Source: Halothiobacillus sp045689735
GTDB taxonomy: Bacteria > Pseudomonadota > Gammaproteobacteria > Halothiobacillales > Halothiobacillaceae
Length of the DNA stretch: 64,000 bases
Assembly: GCF_045689735.1 (NCBI RefSeq)
Contig: NZ_CP142685.1
Coordinates: 1,302,001-1,366,000 of the forward strand
Direction of reading: 5' to 3'
Positions 51,294 to 59,873 of this stretch are shown piece by piece. The position numbers and the translations under genes are program-made. Each line of letters starts with the position of its first letter. The first letter of the stretch is position 1. The notes under the pieces were generated by a model. The model was not told the origin of the DNA, ran no database searches, and worked only from the letters and a program-made list of their open reading frames with translations.

Positions 51294-51319
51294 ATAAAAA
51301 ACCCGCCACCGGGGCGGGT
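51294..51319 (-). terminator. Terminator after the UPF0114 gene
   Basis: On the minus strand ACCCGCC pairs with GGCGGGT (51301-51319), and TTTTTTATT follows. It ends transcription about 25 bases after the UPF0114 stop. Confidence 0.85.
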
Positions 51320-51341
51320 TTCCACTGCGGAAAATTTTCGC

Positions 51342-51881
51342 CTAATGATGCTCGCCGCCGAGCTTCTCCATGATGGCGAAAATCAGCCCCGAGAACAGAA
51401 AGGTCACATGAATCCCCACCAGCCAGGCCAGATGCCGGTCACTGAGCGTATCCACATTCATGAACGCCTTAAGCAGCTCGATCCCGGAAATGGCCACCAT
51501 CGAGCCGATGAGTTTGATTTTCAGGTCAGAAAACCCGATCGAGCCCATCCAATCCGGCCGATCCGCGTGGCTGTGAAGATCATCCATTTTGGACACAAAG
51601 TTCTCGTACCCAGAGAACATGATGATAATCAACAGATTCATCAATAAAGAAATATCTACCAGCGTAAGGACACCCACAATGACCTGCCCTTCGTCCATGC
51701 TGGAAAAATGCGCGATCAGGTGAGTGATTTCTTTACCAAACTTGACCAGCAGCACCCCCATCGCGACGACCAGCCCGAGATAAATCGGCGCCATCAGCCA
51801 CCGGCTGGCGAAAATGAAGTGCTCGAAGCCGCTTTCCACCTGTTTGAATGCGGATCTTGGCGGTTGCGCAGAGGAATTCAT
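51342..51881 (-). CDS. UPF0114 (YqhA-like) integral membrane protein
   Basis: The 179-aa protein matches the UPF0114 family: FEHFIFASRWLMAPIYLGLV at the start, ISLLMNLLIIIMFSGYENFVSK in the middle and SDLKIKLIGSMVAISGIELLKAFMN near the end. Four membrane helices are apparent (about 29-49, 70-92, 123-141 and 152-170). No function is established for the family. GGAG lies 11 bases before the ATG. Confidence 0.9.
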   Translation of the reverse strand: MNSSAQPPRSAFKQVESGFEHFIFASRWLMAPIYLGLVVAMGVLLVKFGKEITHLIAHFSSMDEGQVIVGVLTLVDISLLMNLLIIIMFSGYENFVSKMDDLHSHADRPDWMGSIGFSDLKIKLIGSMVAISGIELLKAFMNVDTLSDRHLAWLVGIHVTFLFSGLIFAIMEKLGGEHH

Positions 51882-51923
51882 CTTGTTTTACTCCACAAAA
51901 AATTATTGATGATACTGTGCAGA

Positions 51924-51932
51924 ATCATAGCA
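51924..51932 (-). promoter_or_regulatory. Extended -10 promoter of the UPF0114 gene
   Basis: On the minus strand TGCTATGAT matches an extended -10 (TGnTATAAT, one mismatch) about 43 bases upstream of the start codon. No good -35 is seen, as is usual for extended -10 promoters. Confidence 0.45.
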
Positions 51933-51989
51933 TCGATTCCCCTAGCCTTTCGGGGTGCCCTTTCTTGAAGAGCGCCGCGATCAGAGCCA

Positions 51990-52018
51990 TAGACTTTTTC
52001 CTTCAGGTTATATACGAT
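51990..52018 (+). promoter_or_regulatory. Candidate promoter of tRNA-Pro
   Basis: TAGACT (51990-51995) and TACGAT (52013-52018) are 17 bases apart and are followed by GCGCGCC, a GC-rich discriminator typical of stable-RNA promoters. The start would lie about 30 bases upstream of the mature tRNA. Confidence 0.4.
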
Positions 52019-52056
52019 GCGCGCCTTGCTTTGACCGGCCACGGATCGGCAATCTT

Positions 52057-52133
52057 CGGGATGTAGCGCAGTCTGGTAGCGCACCTGCATGGGGTGTAGG
52101 TGGTCGGAGGTTCAAATCCTCTCATCCCGACCA
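52057..52133 (+). tRNA. tRNA-Pro (anticodon GGG)
   Basis: The 77-base gene folds as a cloverleaf. The acceptor stem is CGGGATG/CATCCCG with discriminator A and encoded CCA. The D-arm contains AGCGCAGTCTGGTAGCGC, and the anticodon stem CCTGC/GTAGG has loop ATGGGGT (anticodon GGG, reading CCC). The T-loop is GTTCAAATC. An intrinsic terminator follows after ten bases. Confidence 0.95.
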
Positions 52134-52143
52134 ATTTTTCGAT

Positions 52144-52168
52144 ACCGCCCACCGGCGGTTTTTTTTTC
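52144..52168 (+). terminator. Terminator of tRNA-Pro
   Basis: ACCGCC and GGCGGT form a 6-bp stem with a CACC loop, followed by nine T residues. It separates the tRNA from the gene at 52225. Confidence 0.85.
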
Positions 52169-52224
52169 GGCATCGATTTACCCGTTTGCATTGGCCTGTT
52201 TGCTTGGGATCATCACCGCCTGCC

Positions 52225-53112
52225 ATGACTCAACCCCGCGCGACCGACCTCAGCCTGCACGATGCCGAATGCGCGACGCTGGCGCGTCCCATTGGCAGTG
52301 GCTTTCGGTATGCCTGCCTTCCCCTGACTTCGACCCGACTCGGCGCGGTAACAGCCTGGCGGGCACTGGATCTGACGCTCCGGCAAATCACCGAACAGAT
52401 CGCCGAACCCCAGGTGGCGCGCAGCAAACTCGACTGGTGGCGCGGCGCGCTCGATGAGGCACTCAATCGGCAGCACGCCAGTCATCCCATTCTGCATGCG
52501 TTGCGGGCGCACAGTCGCCCAGAACAATTGACCGCGTTGATCGAGCCGATCGAAGCGCGCCTCGGGGCGGCATGGCTTGCGCTCGACTATCAGGGCTTTG
52601 CCACGGCGGCGGATCGCAATGCTTATCTTGCGGCCGACGGCGGCGCGCTCTGGCAGGGCTTTGCGATTCTGCTCGATGCACCGGCTGAACAGCATTCGGC
52701 ATTCCGCGCGCTGGGCGCGGCCAGTCAGCGGCTGGATCAGCTGCAGTATCTCGGCCGCGCGCTCGCCCGGGGGGTGTTTGTCCTGCCGGCCAGCGCCCTC
52801 GCGGCACGCGGGTTGGCCGATACCGATTGGCTGCGTCCCGGCGATCAGCCCGCGCTGGATGCCGTACTCACCGCCGAATGGGACGAACTGCTCGCCCAAT
52901 ACCGCCACGCACATGCCGCGCTTGCCCAGCATACCCGGCGTCCGGCGGGGTTTTTCCGCGCCCTGTTGGCGCAGGATCGCGCCCGGCTGCGGCTGCTTGC
53001 GCCCCGCATCCTGCGTTTACGCGCCGAACGCCCCGAACTCAGCCCGTTCACACTCTTGACCACCGCCTGGTGGGCCAACAAACGCCCCTTGCCCCGAGAG
53101 ATTCGGCTATGA
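52225..53112 (+). CDS. Squalene/phytoene-synthase-like protein with altered active site
   Basis: The 295-aa protein resembles trans-isoprenyl-diphosphate synthases of the squalene/phytoene group. VARSKLDWWRGALDEAL and the HPILHAL region match the segment after the first Asp motif, and LDQLQYLGRALARGVFVLPASAL occupies the place of the second motif. The aspartates normally found there (RDVxED) are missing, so catalysis is doubtful. The ATG at 52225 follows the tRNA terminator. The longer open frame from 51955 runs across the tRNA gene and is rejected. It overlaps the YciK-like gene by four bases. Confidence 0.72.
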   Translation: MTQPRATDLSLHDAECATLARPIGSGFRYACLPLTSTRLGAVTAWRALDLTLRQITEQIAEPQVARSKLDWWRGALDEALNRQHASHPILHALRAHSRPEQLTALIEPIEARLGAAWLALDYQGFATAADRNAYLAADGGALWQGFAILLDAPAEQHSAFRALGAASQRLDQLQYLGRALARGVFVLPASALAARGLADTDWLRPGDQPALDAVLTAEWDELLAQYRHAHAALAQHTRRPAGFFRALLAQDRARLRLLAPRILRLRAERPELSPFTLLTTAWWANKRPLPREIRL

Positions 53113-53852
53113 CCCTTCCCCGTTTTACCGATCGAATCGTCGTCATCAACGGTGCCACCGGCACCATTGGCTCGGCTCTGGCGCATGCGCTGCAACGAGA
53201 AGGTGCCCAGCTTGTGCTGTTTGGCCGCAAGGCGGATGTGCTCGATCGGCTGGCCGAAACACTCACCGCCGCGCTTACGCCAGAGGAACAACACCGGATT
53301 CCGCTGATTCAGCCGGTCGAATTTTCCGGCGCGGCCATCGAGGATTACCAACGCCTGGCCGAGGCAATCGAACAAACCCTTGGACGGGTGGATATCTTGA
53401 TTCATGCCATGGGCAGCGGCGGACAATTGGCCCCGCTGGCCGACAGTCTCTTACCGAAATTCCAGGAAACCCTGCATCTGAATCTGATGGCGCCGTTCGC
53501 GCTCACCCATGCGCTCTGGCCGCTGCTCACCGCCGCGCGTGCGCGCCACGCCACCCGCCCACAGGTGCTGTTTTTGACTGATCGCGGCACACCGGCCTTT
53601 GGCAATGCCTACACCGTGGCACATGCTGCGCTCGCGCAACTCGTTCGACAATGGGCGGCGGAAACCGAGGCCGTCCGTATCAATGGCTTTGACCCCGGGC
53701 CGACGCATAGCGCCCTGCGGCAATACCGTTTCCCCGGCGAGACCCAAGCCGAACGCGCCCACGCCGAAGATCTGCTGCCGGCCGCGCTCGATCTCTTGGC
53801 CGACGACCGGCGGCACGGCGAAATCGTCCGCCTGCAACCGGATCGGGTGTAA
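53109..53852 (+). CDS. YciK-like short-chain dehydrogenase with atypical active site
   Basis: The 247-aa protein has the SDR cofactor motif INGATGTIGSALA and a YciK-like C-terminus (FDPGPTHSALRQYRFPGE). The active site departs from the family: the usual YxxxK is Y168-T-V-A-H172, the catalytic Ser region reads LTDRGT, and NNAG is IHAMG. It may be inactive or have a different chemistry. In Pseudomonas yciK follows ubiG-mupP; here it is about 28 kb away, coupled to a squalene-synthase-like gene. Confidence 0.8.
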   Translation: MTLPRFTDRIVVINGATGTIGSALAHALQREGAQLVLFGRKADVLDRLAETLTAALTPEEQHRIPLIQPVEFSGAAIEDYQRLAEAIEQTLGRVDILIHAMGSGGQLAPLADSLLPKFQETLHLNLMAPFALTHALWPLLTAARARHATRPQVLFLTDRGTPAFGNAYTVAHAALAQLVRQWAAETEAVRINGFDPGPTHSALRQYRFPGETQAERAHAEDLLPAALDLLADDRRHGEIVRLQPDRV

Positions 53853-53900
53853 CGCAATTCTGCTACAGTGCCCGCATTCCCCTGTCAGTAGGCAATCATC

Positions 53901-54083
53901 ATGTTATCGATCAAGGTTTCCGGCCTGTTTGGCTTGATCATTTTGGCTCTGGACATCTGGGCAATCGTGCGCGTGGTGCAAAGCAATGCAGGCGCGGGCG
54001 TCAAGACACTGTGGATTCTCATCATCCTGTTCATGCCGATTTTGGGGCTGATTCTCTGGGCGCTGCTCGGCCCCAAAGGCTAA
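53901..54083 (+). CDS. Small two-helix membrane protein, PLDc_N type
   Basis: The 60-aa protein consists of two hydrophobic helices (about 7-27 and 37-56) joined by a short polar turn, ending ALLGPKG. The pattern IWAIVRVVQSN ... LWILIILFMPILGLILW matches the short PLDc_N (phospholipase D nuclease N-terminal) membrane domain that often stands alone. Function unknown. It is separated from yjgR by 21 bases. Confidence 0.75.
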   Translation: MLSIKVSGLFGLIILALDIWAIVRVVQSNAGAGVKTLWILIILFMPILGLILWALLGPKG

Positions 54084-54104
54084 TTGCACTCACAAGGAAT
54101 AAAC

Positions 54105-55568
54105 ATGAACGAACCGACAGAAATCCTGCTGGGTCTCGGCGAGCAGCCGGTGACCGTGTTCTCGAAAATGCTGAACCGGCACGGCTTGATCGCCGGTGCG
54201 ACGGGCACCGGCAAAACCGTCACCTTGCAAGTCATGGCCGAACAGTTCGCCCGCCTGGGCACGCCGGTCTTCGTCGCCGACATCAAGGGCGACCTCTCCG
54301 GCATCGCCGCCGCCGGCAGCAGCCACCCGAAACTCACCGAACGCGCCCAGAAAATGGGGCTCGACCCCTTGCCTTTTGCCGCCAACCCGGTCATTTTCTG
54401 GGATGTGTACGGCGAAAAAGGACACCCCTTCCGCCTCACGATCAGCGAAATGGGGCCGATCGTGCTTGCCCGTCTGCTCGGCTTGAATGAACTGCAAGAG
54501 CATGTGCTGACGATTGCGTTCCAGATTGCCGATGATCAGGGGCTGTTACTGCTTGATTTCAAGGACTTCGAAGCCCTGTTACGCCACCTCGATGAAGCCG
54601 GTGACCAATACACAGCCGACTATGGCCGGATTGCCAGCGCCACCCTGGGTTCGATCGTCCGCGCCGTCACGGCCTTCAAAGCCCAGGGTGCCGAACAACT
54701 GTTTGGGGAACCGGCCATCACCCTCGATGACCTGCTGATCCAGTCGGATACCGGCGCCGGCATGATCCATGTGCTCGCCGCAGACCGGCTGTATCGCGAA
54801 GGCCCGAAGGTGTACGCCGCGCTGCTGCTCTGGCTGCTCTCGGAACTGTTCGAAAAAATGCCCGAAGTCGGCGACCTGCCCGCCCCCAAATTCGTGCTGT
54901 TCTTTGACGAAGCGCACCTATTGTTCAACGACACGCCAAAATCCCTGCTCGACAAAATCGAGCAGGTGGTTCGGCTGGTGCGCTCCAAGGGCGTGGGCGT
55001 GTATTTCGTCACGCAAAACCCGCTGGACTTGCCGGAAACCGTGCTCGGACAACTCGGCAACCGCGTGCAGCATGCCCTGCGCGCCTTCACCCCGCGTGAC
55101 CAGAAAGCCGTGCGTGCGGCGGCACAAACCTTCCGCAGCAATGGCCGGGTCGATGTCGAAACCGTCATTACCGAACTCGGCGTCGGCGAAGCCTTGGTGT
55201 CATGTCTGGATGCCAAAGGCATGCCCAAACCGGTGGAACGCACCCTGCTCCGCCCCCCACTCAGCCGCATCGGCCCGCTGACCGACGAGGAACGGGCAGC
55301 CATTCTCCAGCGCTCCCGCTATCGCGGCCGGTTTGATGCCGTCATCGACCGCGAATCGGCCTTTGAAGCGCTCAAAGCCCGGCAGGAGCAGGAAGCCGCT
55401 GCGGCACAGGCGCAGGCCGTTCTGAACGAGGAAGCACCACCGCCGCGCGCATCCGCCCGCACACGGCAAAGCCCGCTCGAGGCCTTTATCTCCAGCGCCG
55501 CACGCAGCATCGGCAGCCAGATTGGCCGACAACTGGTGCGCTCTCTGCTGGGCAGTCTGCGGCGATAG
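54105..55568 (+). CDS. yjgR: DUF853 / YjgR-type HerA-like ATPase
   Basis: The 487-aa protein is a P-loop ATPase of the HerA/FtsK group. Walker A is GATGTGKTVTLQ (residues about 31-42), Walker B FVLFFDEAHLLF, with VTQNPLDLPETVLGQLGNRVQHALRAFTP-type arginine-finger region split by variable residues. The C-terminus is Ala/Glu-rich and ends in a basic helix. Its cellular role is not established. I choose the ATG at 54105 because of the AAGGAAT site; the TTG seven codons upstream is less likely. Confidence 0.88.
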   Translation: MNEPTEILLGLGEQPVTVFSKMLNRHGLIAGATGTGKTVTLQVMAEQFARLGTPVFVADIKGDLSGIAAAGSSHPKLTERAQKMGLDPLPFAANPVIFWDVYGEKGHPFRLTISEMGPIVLARLLGLNELQEHVLTIAFQIADDQGLLLLDFKDFEALLRHLDEAGDQYTADYGRIASATLGSIVRAVTAFKAQGAEQLFGEPAITLDDLLIQSDTGAGMIHVLAADRLYREGPKVYAALLLWLLSELFEKMPEVGDLPAPKFVLFFDEAHLLFNDTPKSLLDKIEQVVRLVRSKGVGVYFVTQNPLDLPETVLGQLGNRVQHALRAFTPRDQKAVRAAAQTFRSNGRVDVETVITELGVGEALVSCLDAKGMPKPVERTLLRPPLSRIGPLTDEERAAILQRSRYRGRFDAVIDRESAFEALKARQEQEAAAAQAQAVLNEEAPPPRASARTRQSPLEAFISSAARSIGSQIGRQLVRSLLGSLRR

Positions 55569-55648
55569 CCGAACCGGGGGACGCACCTCGTCCCCGCACA
55601 ACCGGCAATCAATGACAGGAATGGCGCAGAAATCGCCCGGGGAACCGG

Positions 55649-55677
55649 GGGACAATCGGGCAAAATTTCCGCATAAT
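55649..55677 (+). promoter_or_regulatory. Candidate sigma-70 promoter of aceE
   Basis: GGGACA (55649-55654) and CATAAT (55672-55677) are separated by 17 bases. The start would lie about 135 bases upstream of aceE. The rest of the 252-base gap after yjgR has a small hairpin (GGGGACG/CGTCCCC, about 55577-55595) and no gene. Confidence 0.45.
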
Positions 55678-55820
55678 GCAGGCGTTTGTGTCCGGCATCG
55701 TACCGACGGACGCGTTGGACGCCCAGCCCTACCTGCTGCCGCGTCGCCCCTTATCTTCGGGCACCCCCGAAGCCGCGGCTGAATCACCCGTTTCAGCGTT
55801 AGTTTTTGAGGAGTTACCGC

Positions 55821-58478
55821 GTGAGCGCATATCAAGATCAGGATCCTGCCGAAACCCGAGAGTGGCTCGACGCCCTGGAATCTGTCGTCGCGGTGGAAGG
55901 CGCCGACAAAGCACGCCATCTGATTGGGGCGCTCATCGAAGCGGCCCGGATGCACGGTATCGATACCCCCTATTCCGCGAATACCCCGTACATCAACACC
56001 ATTCCCGCAGAAAAAGAACCGGCCTACCCCGGCGATCGGCAACTAGAGCAGCGGCTGCGCGCCCTGATTCGCTGGAATGCGATGGCCATGGTGGCGCGCG
56101 CCAACAAACACACCTCGGTCGGTGGGCACATCGCCACTTTCCAATCCAGCGCGACGATGTACGAAGTCGGCTTCAACCATTTCTTCAAAGGGCACGATCA
56201 CCCCGATGGCGCCGATATGGTGTTCTTCCAGGGGCACGCCGCGCCGGGTATGTACGCCCGCGCCTTTCTTGAAGGCCGCATCACCGAAGAACAACTCAAG
56301 AATTTCCGCCAGGAAGCGCACCAGCCTGGAGTTTCTTCGTATCCGCATCCCTGGCTGATGCCGAATTTTTGGCAGTTCCCCACGGTATCGATGGGCTTAG
56401 GGCCCTTGCAGGCGATCTATCAGGCGCGCTTCATGAAATACATGGACGCGCGGGGTTTGTCGCCGATGAAATCCCGCAAGGTGTGGGCGTTTCTGGGCGA
56501 CGGCGAGATGGACGAACCCGAATCCACCGGCGCCATTGGTTTGGCCGTGCGCGAGAAACTCGACAACCTCGTCTTCGTCGTCAATGCCAACCTGCAACGC
56601 CTGGATGGCCCGGTACGCGGTAACGGCAAGGTGGTGCAGGAACTCGAAGGCACCTTCCGGGGCGCCGGCTGGAATGTCATCAAGGTGCTTTGGGGCCCGG
56701 GCTGGGATGAACTGCTGGCCAAAGACAAATCCGGCAAGCTGATGCAGCTGATGATGGAAACCGTCGATGGCGAGTATCAAGCGTACAAGGCCAAGAATGG
56801 CGCCTATGTCCGGCAACACTTCTTCGGCAAATACCCGGAAACCGCCGAACTCGTCAAAAACATGACCGATGACGAAATCTTCGGCCTGACCCGGGGCGGC
56901 CACAGCCCGCGCAAAATGTTTGCCGCCTACCAAGCGGCCAGCGAGTGCAAGGGAAAACCCACGCTCATCATTGCCAAAACCATCAAAGGCTATGGCATGG
57001 GGCCGTTCGGCGAAGGCGCGATGACCGCGCACAACCAGAAGAAACTGGATGTCGATGGACTCAAGTATTTCCGCGACCGCTTCGGCCTGCCGATTTCCGA
57101 CGAACAGCTCGAAAACGATGTGCCGTTCTATAAGCCGGACGACAGCCACGAGCTGATCAAATACCTGCACACCCGCCGCCAAGCGCTCGGCGGCTACCTG
57201 CCGAGCCGCGTTGATCGCGCCAGCGCGCTGGAAGTGCCCGCGCTCTCGGCTTTCGACATGCTGCTGCAGGGCACCGGTGAACGGGAGATGTCCTCCACCA
57301 TGATCTTTGGCCGAATCCTCGCCATCATCCTGCGTGATAAGGCGCTCGGCAAACGGGTGGTGCCGATCATTCCCGATGAAGCCCGCACCTTCGGCCTGGA
57401 AGGCTTGTTCCGCCAGGTGGGCATTTACGATCCGGCCGGGCAGCTCTATGAACCGGTCGATGCCGATCAGGTGTCCTGGTACAAACAGGCCACCAACGGT
57501 CAAGTATTGCAGGAAGGCATCAATGAAGCCGGCGCCATGTCCTCTTGGCTGGCTGCAGCCACCGCCTACGCCAACTACGGCGAAGCGATGATTCCGTTCT
57601 ACATCTACTACTCGATGTTCGGCTTCCAACGCATCGGTGATCTGGTCTGGGCGGGCGGCGACATGCGCGCCCGTGGCTTTATCATCGGCGCCACGGCCGG
57701 CCGCACGACCCTCGAAGGCGAAGGCTTGCAGCATCAAGACGGCCATAACCTCGTGTTCTTCGCGACCGTCCCCAACTGCAAAGCCTATGACCCAACCTAC
57801 GGGTTTGAAATGGCGGTCATCATCCGCCACGGCCTGCAAGAAATGTACGCCGAGAAAAAGGATCTGTTCTATTACATCACCGCGATGAACGAGAACTATC
57901 CTCATCTGGCCATGCCGGAAGGTGCAGAGGAAGGCATTCTCAAGGGCTTGTATCTCTTGAAGAAATCCACCGCCAAACACAAGCCCCGCGTGCAACTGCT
58001 GGGCTCTGGCACGATTCTGCGCGAAGCCGAACAAGCCGCCCGCTGGCTGGAAGCCGATTGGGGCGTCAGTGCCGATGTCTGGTCTGCCACCAGCTTCGCC
58101 GAGCTGGCACGCGATGGCCAGGAATGTACCCGCTTCAACCGGCTGCACCCGACCGAAACCCCGCGCGTGCCTTATGTGACGGCCACCCTGGAAAAAACCG
58201 AGGGGCCGATCATCGCCGCCACCGACTATGTCCACCTCTACACGGAGCAGGTGCGCTCCTTCATACCGCGCCGTTATGTCACGCTCGGCACCGACGGCTT
58301 TGGCCGTTCGGACACCCGCGCCGCGCTCCGTCGGTTCTTTGAGGTCGATGCCGCACATATCGTCGTGACCGCACTCAAGGCGCTGGCGGACGAAGGCAGC
58401 ATCCCAGCCAGCAAAGTCAGCCAGGCGATCGAACACTATGGCATCAACCAGGATCTGGCGCTGCCGACCTGCCGCTGA
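55821..58478 (+). CDS. aceE: Pyruvate dehydrogenase E1 component
   Basis: This is the homodimeric ThDP-dependent E1 that decarboxylates pyruvate and acetylates lipoyl-E2. The 885-aa product matches the gammaproteobacterial length. Visible features are GGHIATFQSSATMYEVGFNHFF, the ThDP motif FLGDGEMDEPES through NANLQRLDGPVRGN, and later RTFGLEGLFRQVGIY and EGLQHQDGHN. The start is GTG at 55821 with GAGGAG seven bases upstream; the TTG at 55806 is rejected because it precedes the ribosome site. Confidence 0.96.
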   Translation: MSAYQDQDPAETREWLDALESVVAVEGADKARHLIGALIEAARMHGIDTPYSANTPYINTIPAEKEPAYPGDRQLEQRLRALIRWNAMAMVARANKHTSVGGHIATFQSSATMYEVGFNHFFKGHDHPDGADMVFFQGHAAPGMYARAFLEGRITEEQLKNFRQEAHQPGVSSYPHPWLMPNFWQFPTVSMGLGPLQAIYQARFMKYMDARGLSPMKSRKVWAFLGDGEMDEPESTGAIGLAVREKLDNLVFVVNANLQRLDGPVRGNGKVVQELEGTFRGAGWNVIKVLWGPGWDELLAKDKSGKLMQLMMETVDGEYQAYKAKNGAYVRQHFFGKYPETAELVKNMTDDEIFGLTRGGHSPRKMFAAYQAASECKGKPTLIIAKTIKGYGMGPFGEGAMTAHNQKKLDVDGLKYFRDRFGLPISDEQLENDVPFYKPDDSHELIKYLHTRRQALGGYLPSRVDRASALEVPALSAFDMLLQGTGEREMSSTMIFGRILAIILRDKALGKRVVPIIPDEARTFGLEGLFRQVGIYDPAGQLYEPVDADQVSWYKQATNGQVLQEGINEAGAMSSWLAAATAYANYGEAMIPFYIYYSMFGFQRIGDLVWAGGDMRARGFIIGATAGRTTLEGEGLQHQDGHNLVFFATVPNCKAYDPTYGFEMAVIIRHGLQEMYAEKKDLFYYITAMNENYPHLAMPEGAEEGILKGLYLLKKSTAKHKPRVQLLGSGTILREAEQAARWLEADWGVSADVWSATSFAELARDGQECTRFNRLHPTETPRVPYVTATLEKTEGPIIAATDYVHLYTEQVRSFIPRRYVTLGTDGFGRSDTRAALRRFFEVDAAHIVVTALKALADEGSIPASKVSQAIEHYGINQDLALPTCR

Positions 58479-58546
58479 CTCTCAGTTGACCCAATCCCTT
58501 ACCGCCTTGCCCCCACACGACAAGGCGTTTACTGGAGCATGAACCC

Positions 58547-59863
58547 ATGAGCATCAAATCCGTCCCTCTCCCGGATATTGGCAATTTCAAAGACCTGCCC
58601 GTCATCGAAGTACTCGTCGCGGCCGGCGATACGGTCGAAGCCGAACAGTCTTTGATTACGCTGGAATCCGACAAGGCGACCATGGAAATTCCGGCGCCGT
58701 TTGCCGGCACGATCCAGAAAGTGCTGCTCAAGGTGGGCGACACCGTCAATGTCGGCGATCTCATCGTCGAGATGAGCACCCAAGACAACGAAGCGACTCA
58801 AAAACCTGCCGAGTCGGCGCCCGCCCCGGCGGCAGCTCCGACTCCGCCTCCCGTCGTGGACGCCCCCGCGCGTTCGACAACCGCCGAGCCAGCCAGCCCC
58901 CCGATTCCGCCCACCCCCCCCTCAACGGCAGCACCGGTCAATGCGCCCACCCTCGGCGCGAGCGCCCACGCCAGCCCGTCCGTGCGGGCTTTTGCCCGGA
59001 CACTCGGCGTGGATCTCAGCCAAATCGCCGGCAGCGGCCCCAAAGGTCGCATTCAGAAATCCGATGTCACGGCCTTTGTCAAACAGGCACTCACGGCACC
59101 CGCCCACAGCGCGCCGGCAACGGGGGGCAGCATTCCGCCCCTGCCGACCATCGACTTCAGCCAGTTCGGTGCCATCGAAACGATCCCGCTGTCGCGCATT
59201 CAGAAGCGTTCCGGCAAGCACCTGTCCACCTGCTGGCTGAACATTCCCCATGTCACCCAGTTTGACGAAACCGACATCACCGAATTGGAAGCCTTTCGCC
59301 AATCGCTCAAGGCGCGGGCAGACAAAATGGGCGTCAAACTCACGCCCCTGGTCTTCATTCTCAAGGCGGTCGCCCGGGCGCTCGCCGACTTCCCCCGGTT
59401 CAATGCCGCCCTGGATGCCAGCGGCGAAAACCTGATTCTCAAGAAATACATCCACATCGGCGTGGCCGTCGATACGCCCAATGGGCTTGTCGTGCCCGTT
59501 GTGCAGAATGTCGATCAAAAAGGCATTTTCGCCCTCGCCGCTGATCTCGCCGCACTCAGTGCGCGCGCGCGCGATGGCAAGCTCACGCCGGAAGACATGT
59601 CCGGCGGCTGCTTCTCCATCTCCAGCCTGGGCGGCATCGGCGGCACCCAGTTCACGCCGATCGTCAATGGACCGGAAGTCGCCATCCTCGGGGTTTCCCG
59701 CTCGAAAATGAGCCCGGTCTGGAATGGTTCGGCCTTCGAACCCCGCCTGATGCTCCCTCTGGCGCTTTCGTATGACCACCGCGTCATCGACGGTGCCGAA
59801 GGTGCCCGCTTCATCACCGCCCTGTCGCGCAGCCTCGCGGATCTGCGCGAACTGATTGTGTGA
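58547..59863 (+). CDS. aceF: Dihydrolipoamide acetyltransferase (E2), single lipoyl domain
   Basis: E2 passes the acetyl group to CoA. The 438-aa product has one lipoyl domain (ESDKATMEIPAP, lipoyl Lys around 44), a Pro/Ala linker, and a peripheral-subunit-binding domain (SPSVRAFARTLGVDL, GSGPKGRIQKSDV). The catalytic domain ends SYDHRVIDGAEGARF with the His and Asp of the active site. E. coli E2 has three lipoyl domains; here one remains, and another is on Lpd. Confidence 0.96.
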   Translation: MSIKSVPLPDIGNFKDLPVIEVLVAAGDTVEAEQSLITLESDKATMEIPAPFAGTIQKVLLKVGDTVNVGDLIVEMSTQDNEATQKPAESAPAPAAAPTPPPVVDAPARSTTAEPASPPIPPTPPSTAAPVNAPTLGASAHASPSVRAFARTLGVDLSQIAGSGPKGRIQKSDVTAFVKQALTAPAHSAPATGGSIPPLPTIDFSQFGAIETIPLSRIQKRSGKHLSTCWLNIPHVTQFDETDITELEAFRQSLKARADKMGVKLTPLVFILKAVARALADFPRFNAALDASGENLILKKYIHIGVAVDTPNGLVVPVVQNVDQKGIFALAADLAALSARARDGKLTPEDMSGGCFSISSLGGIGGTQFTPIVNGPEVAILGVSRSKMSPVWNGSAFEPRLMLPLALSYDHRVIDGAEGARFITALSRSLADLRELIV

Positions 59864-59873
59864 GGAATCTCCC

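Noticed and set aside
51955..52224. N-terminal extension of the squalene-synthase-like gene
   Set aside because: It would be translated through tRNA-Pro and its terminator.
56397..58436. 679-codon open frame on the minus strand
   Set aside because: It is antisense to aceE and has no recognisable domain; its length comes from codon bias in aceE.
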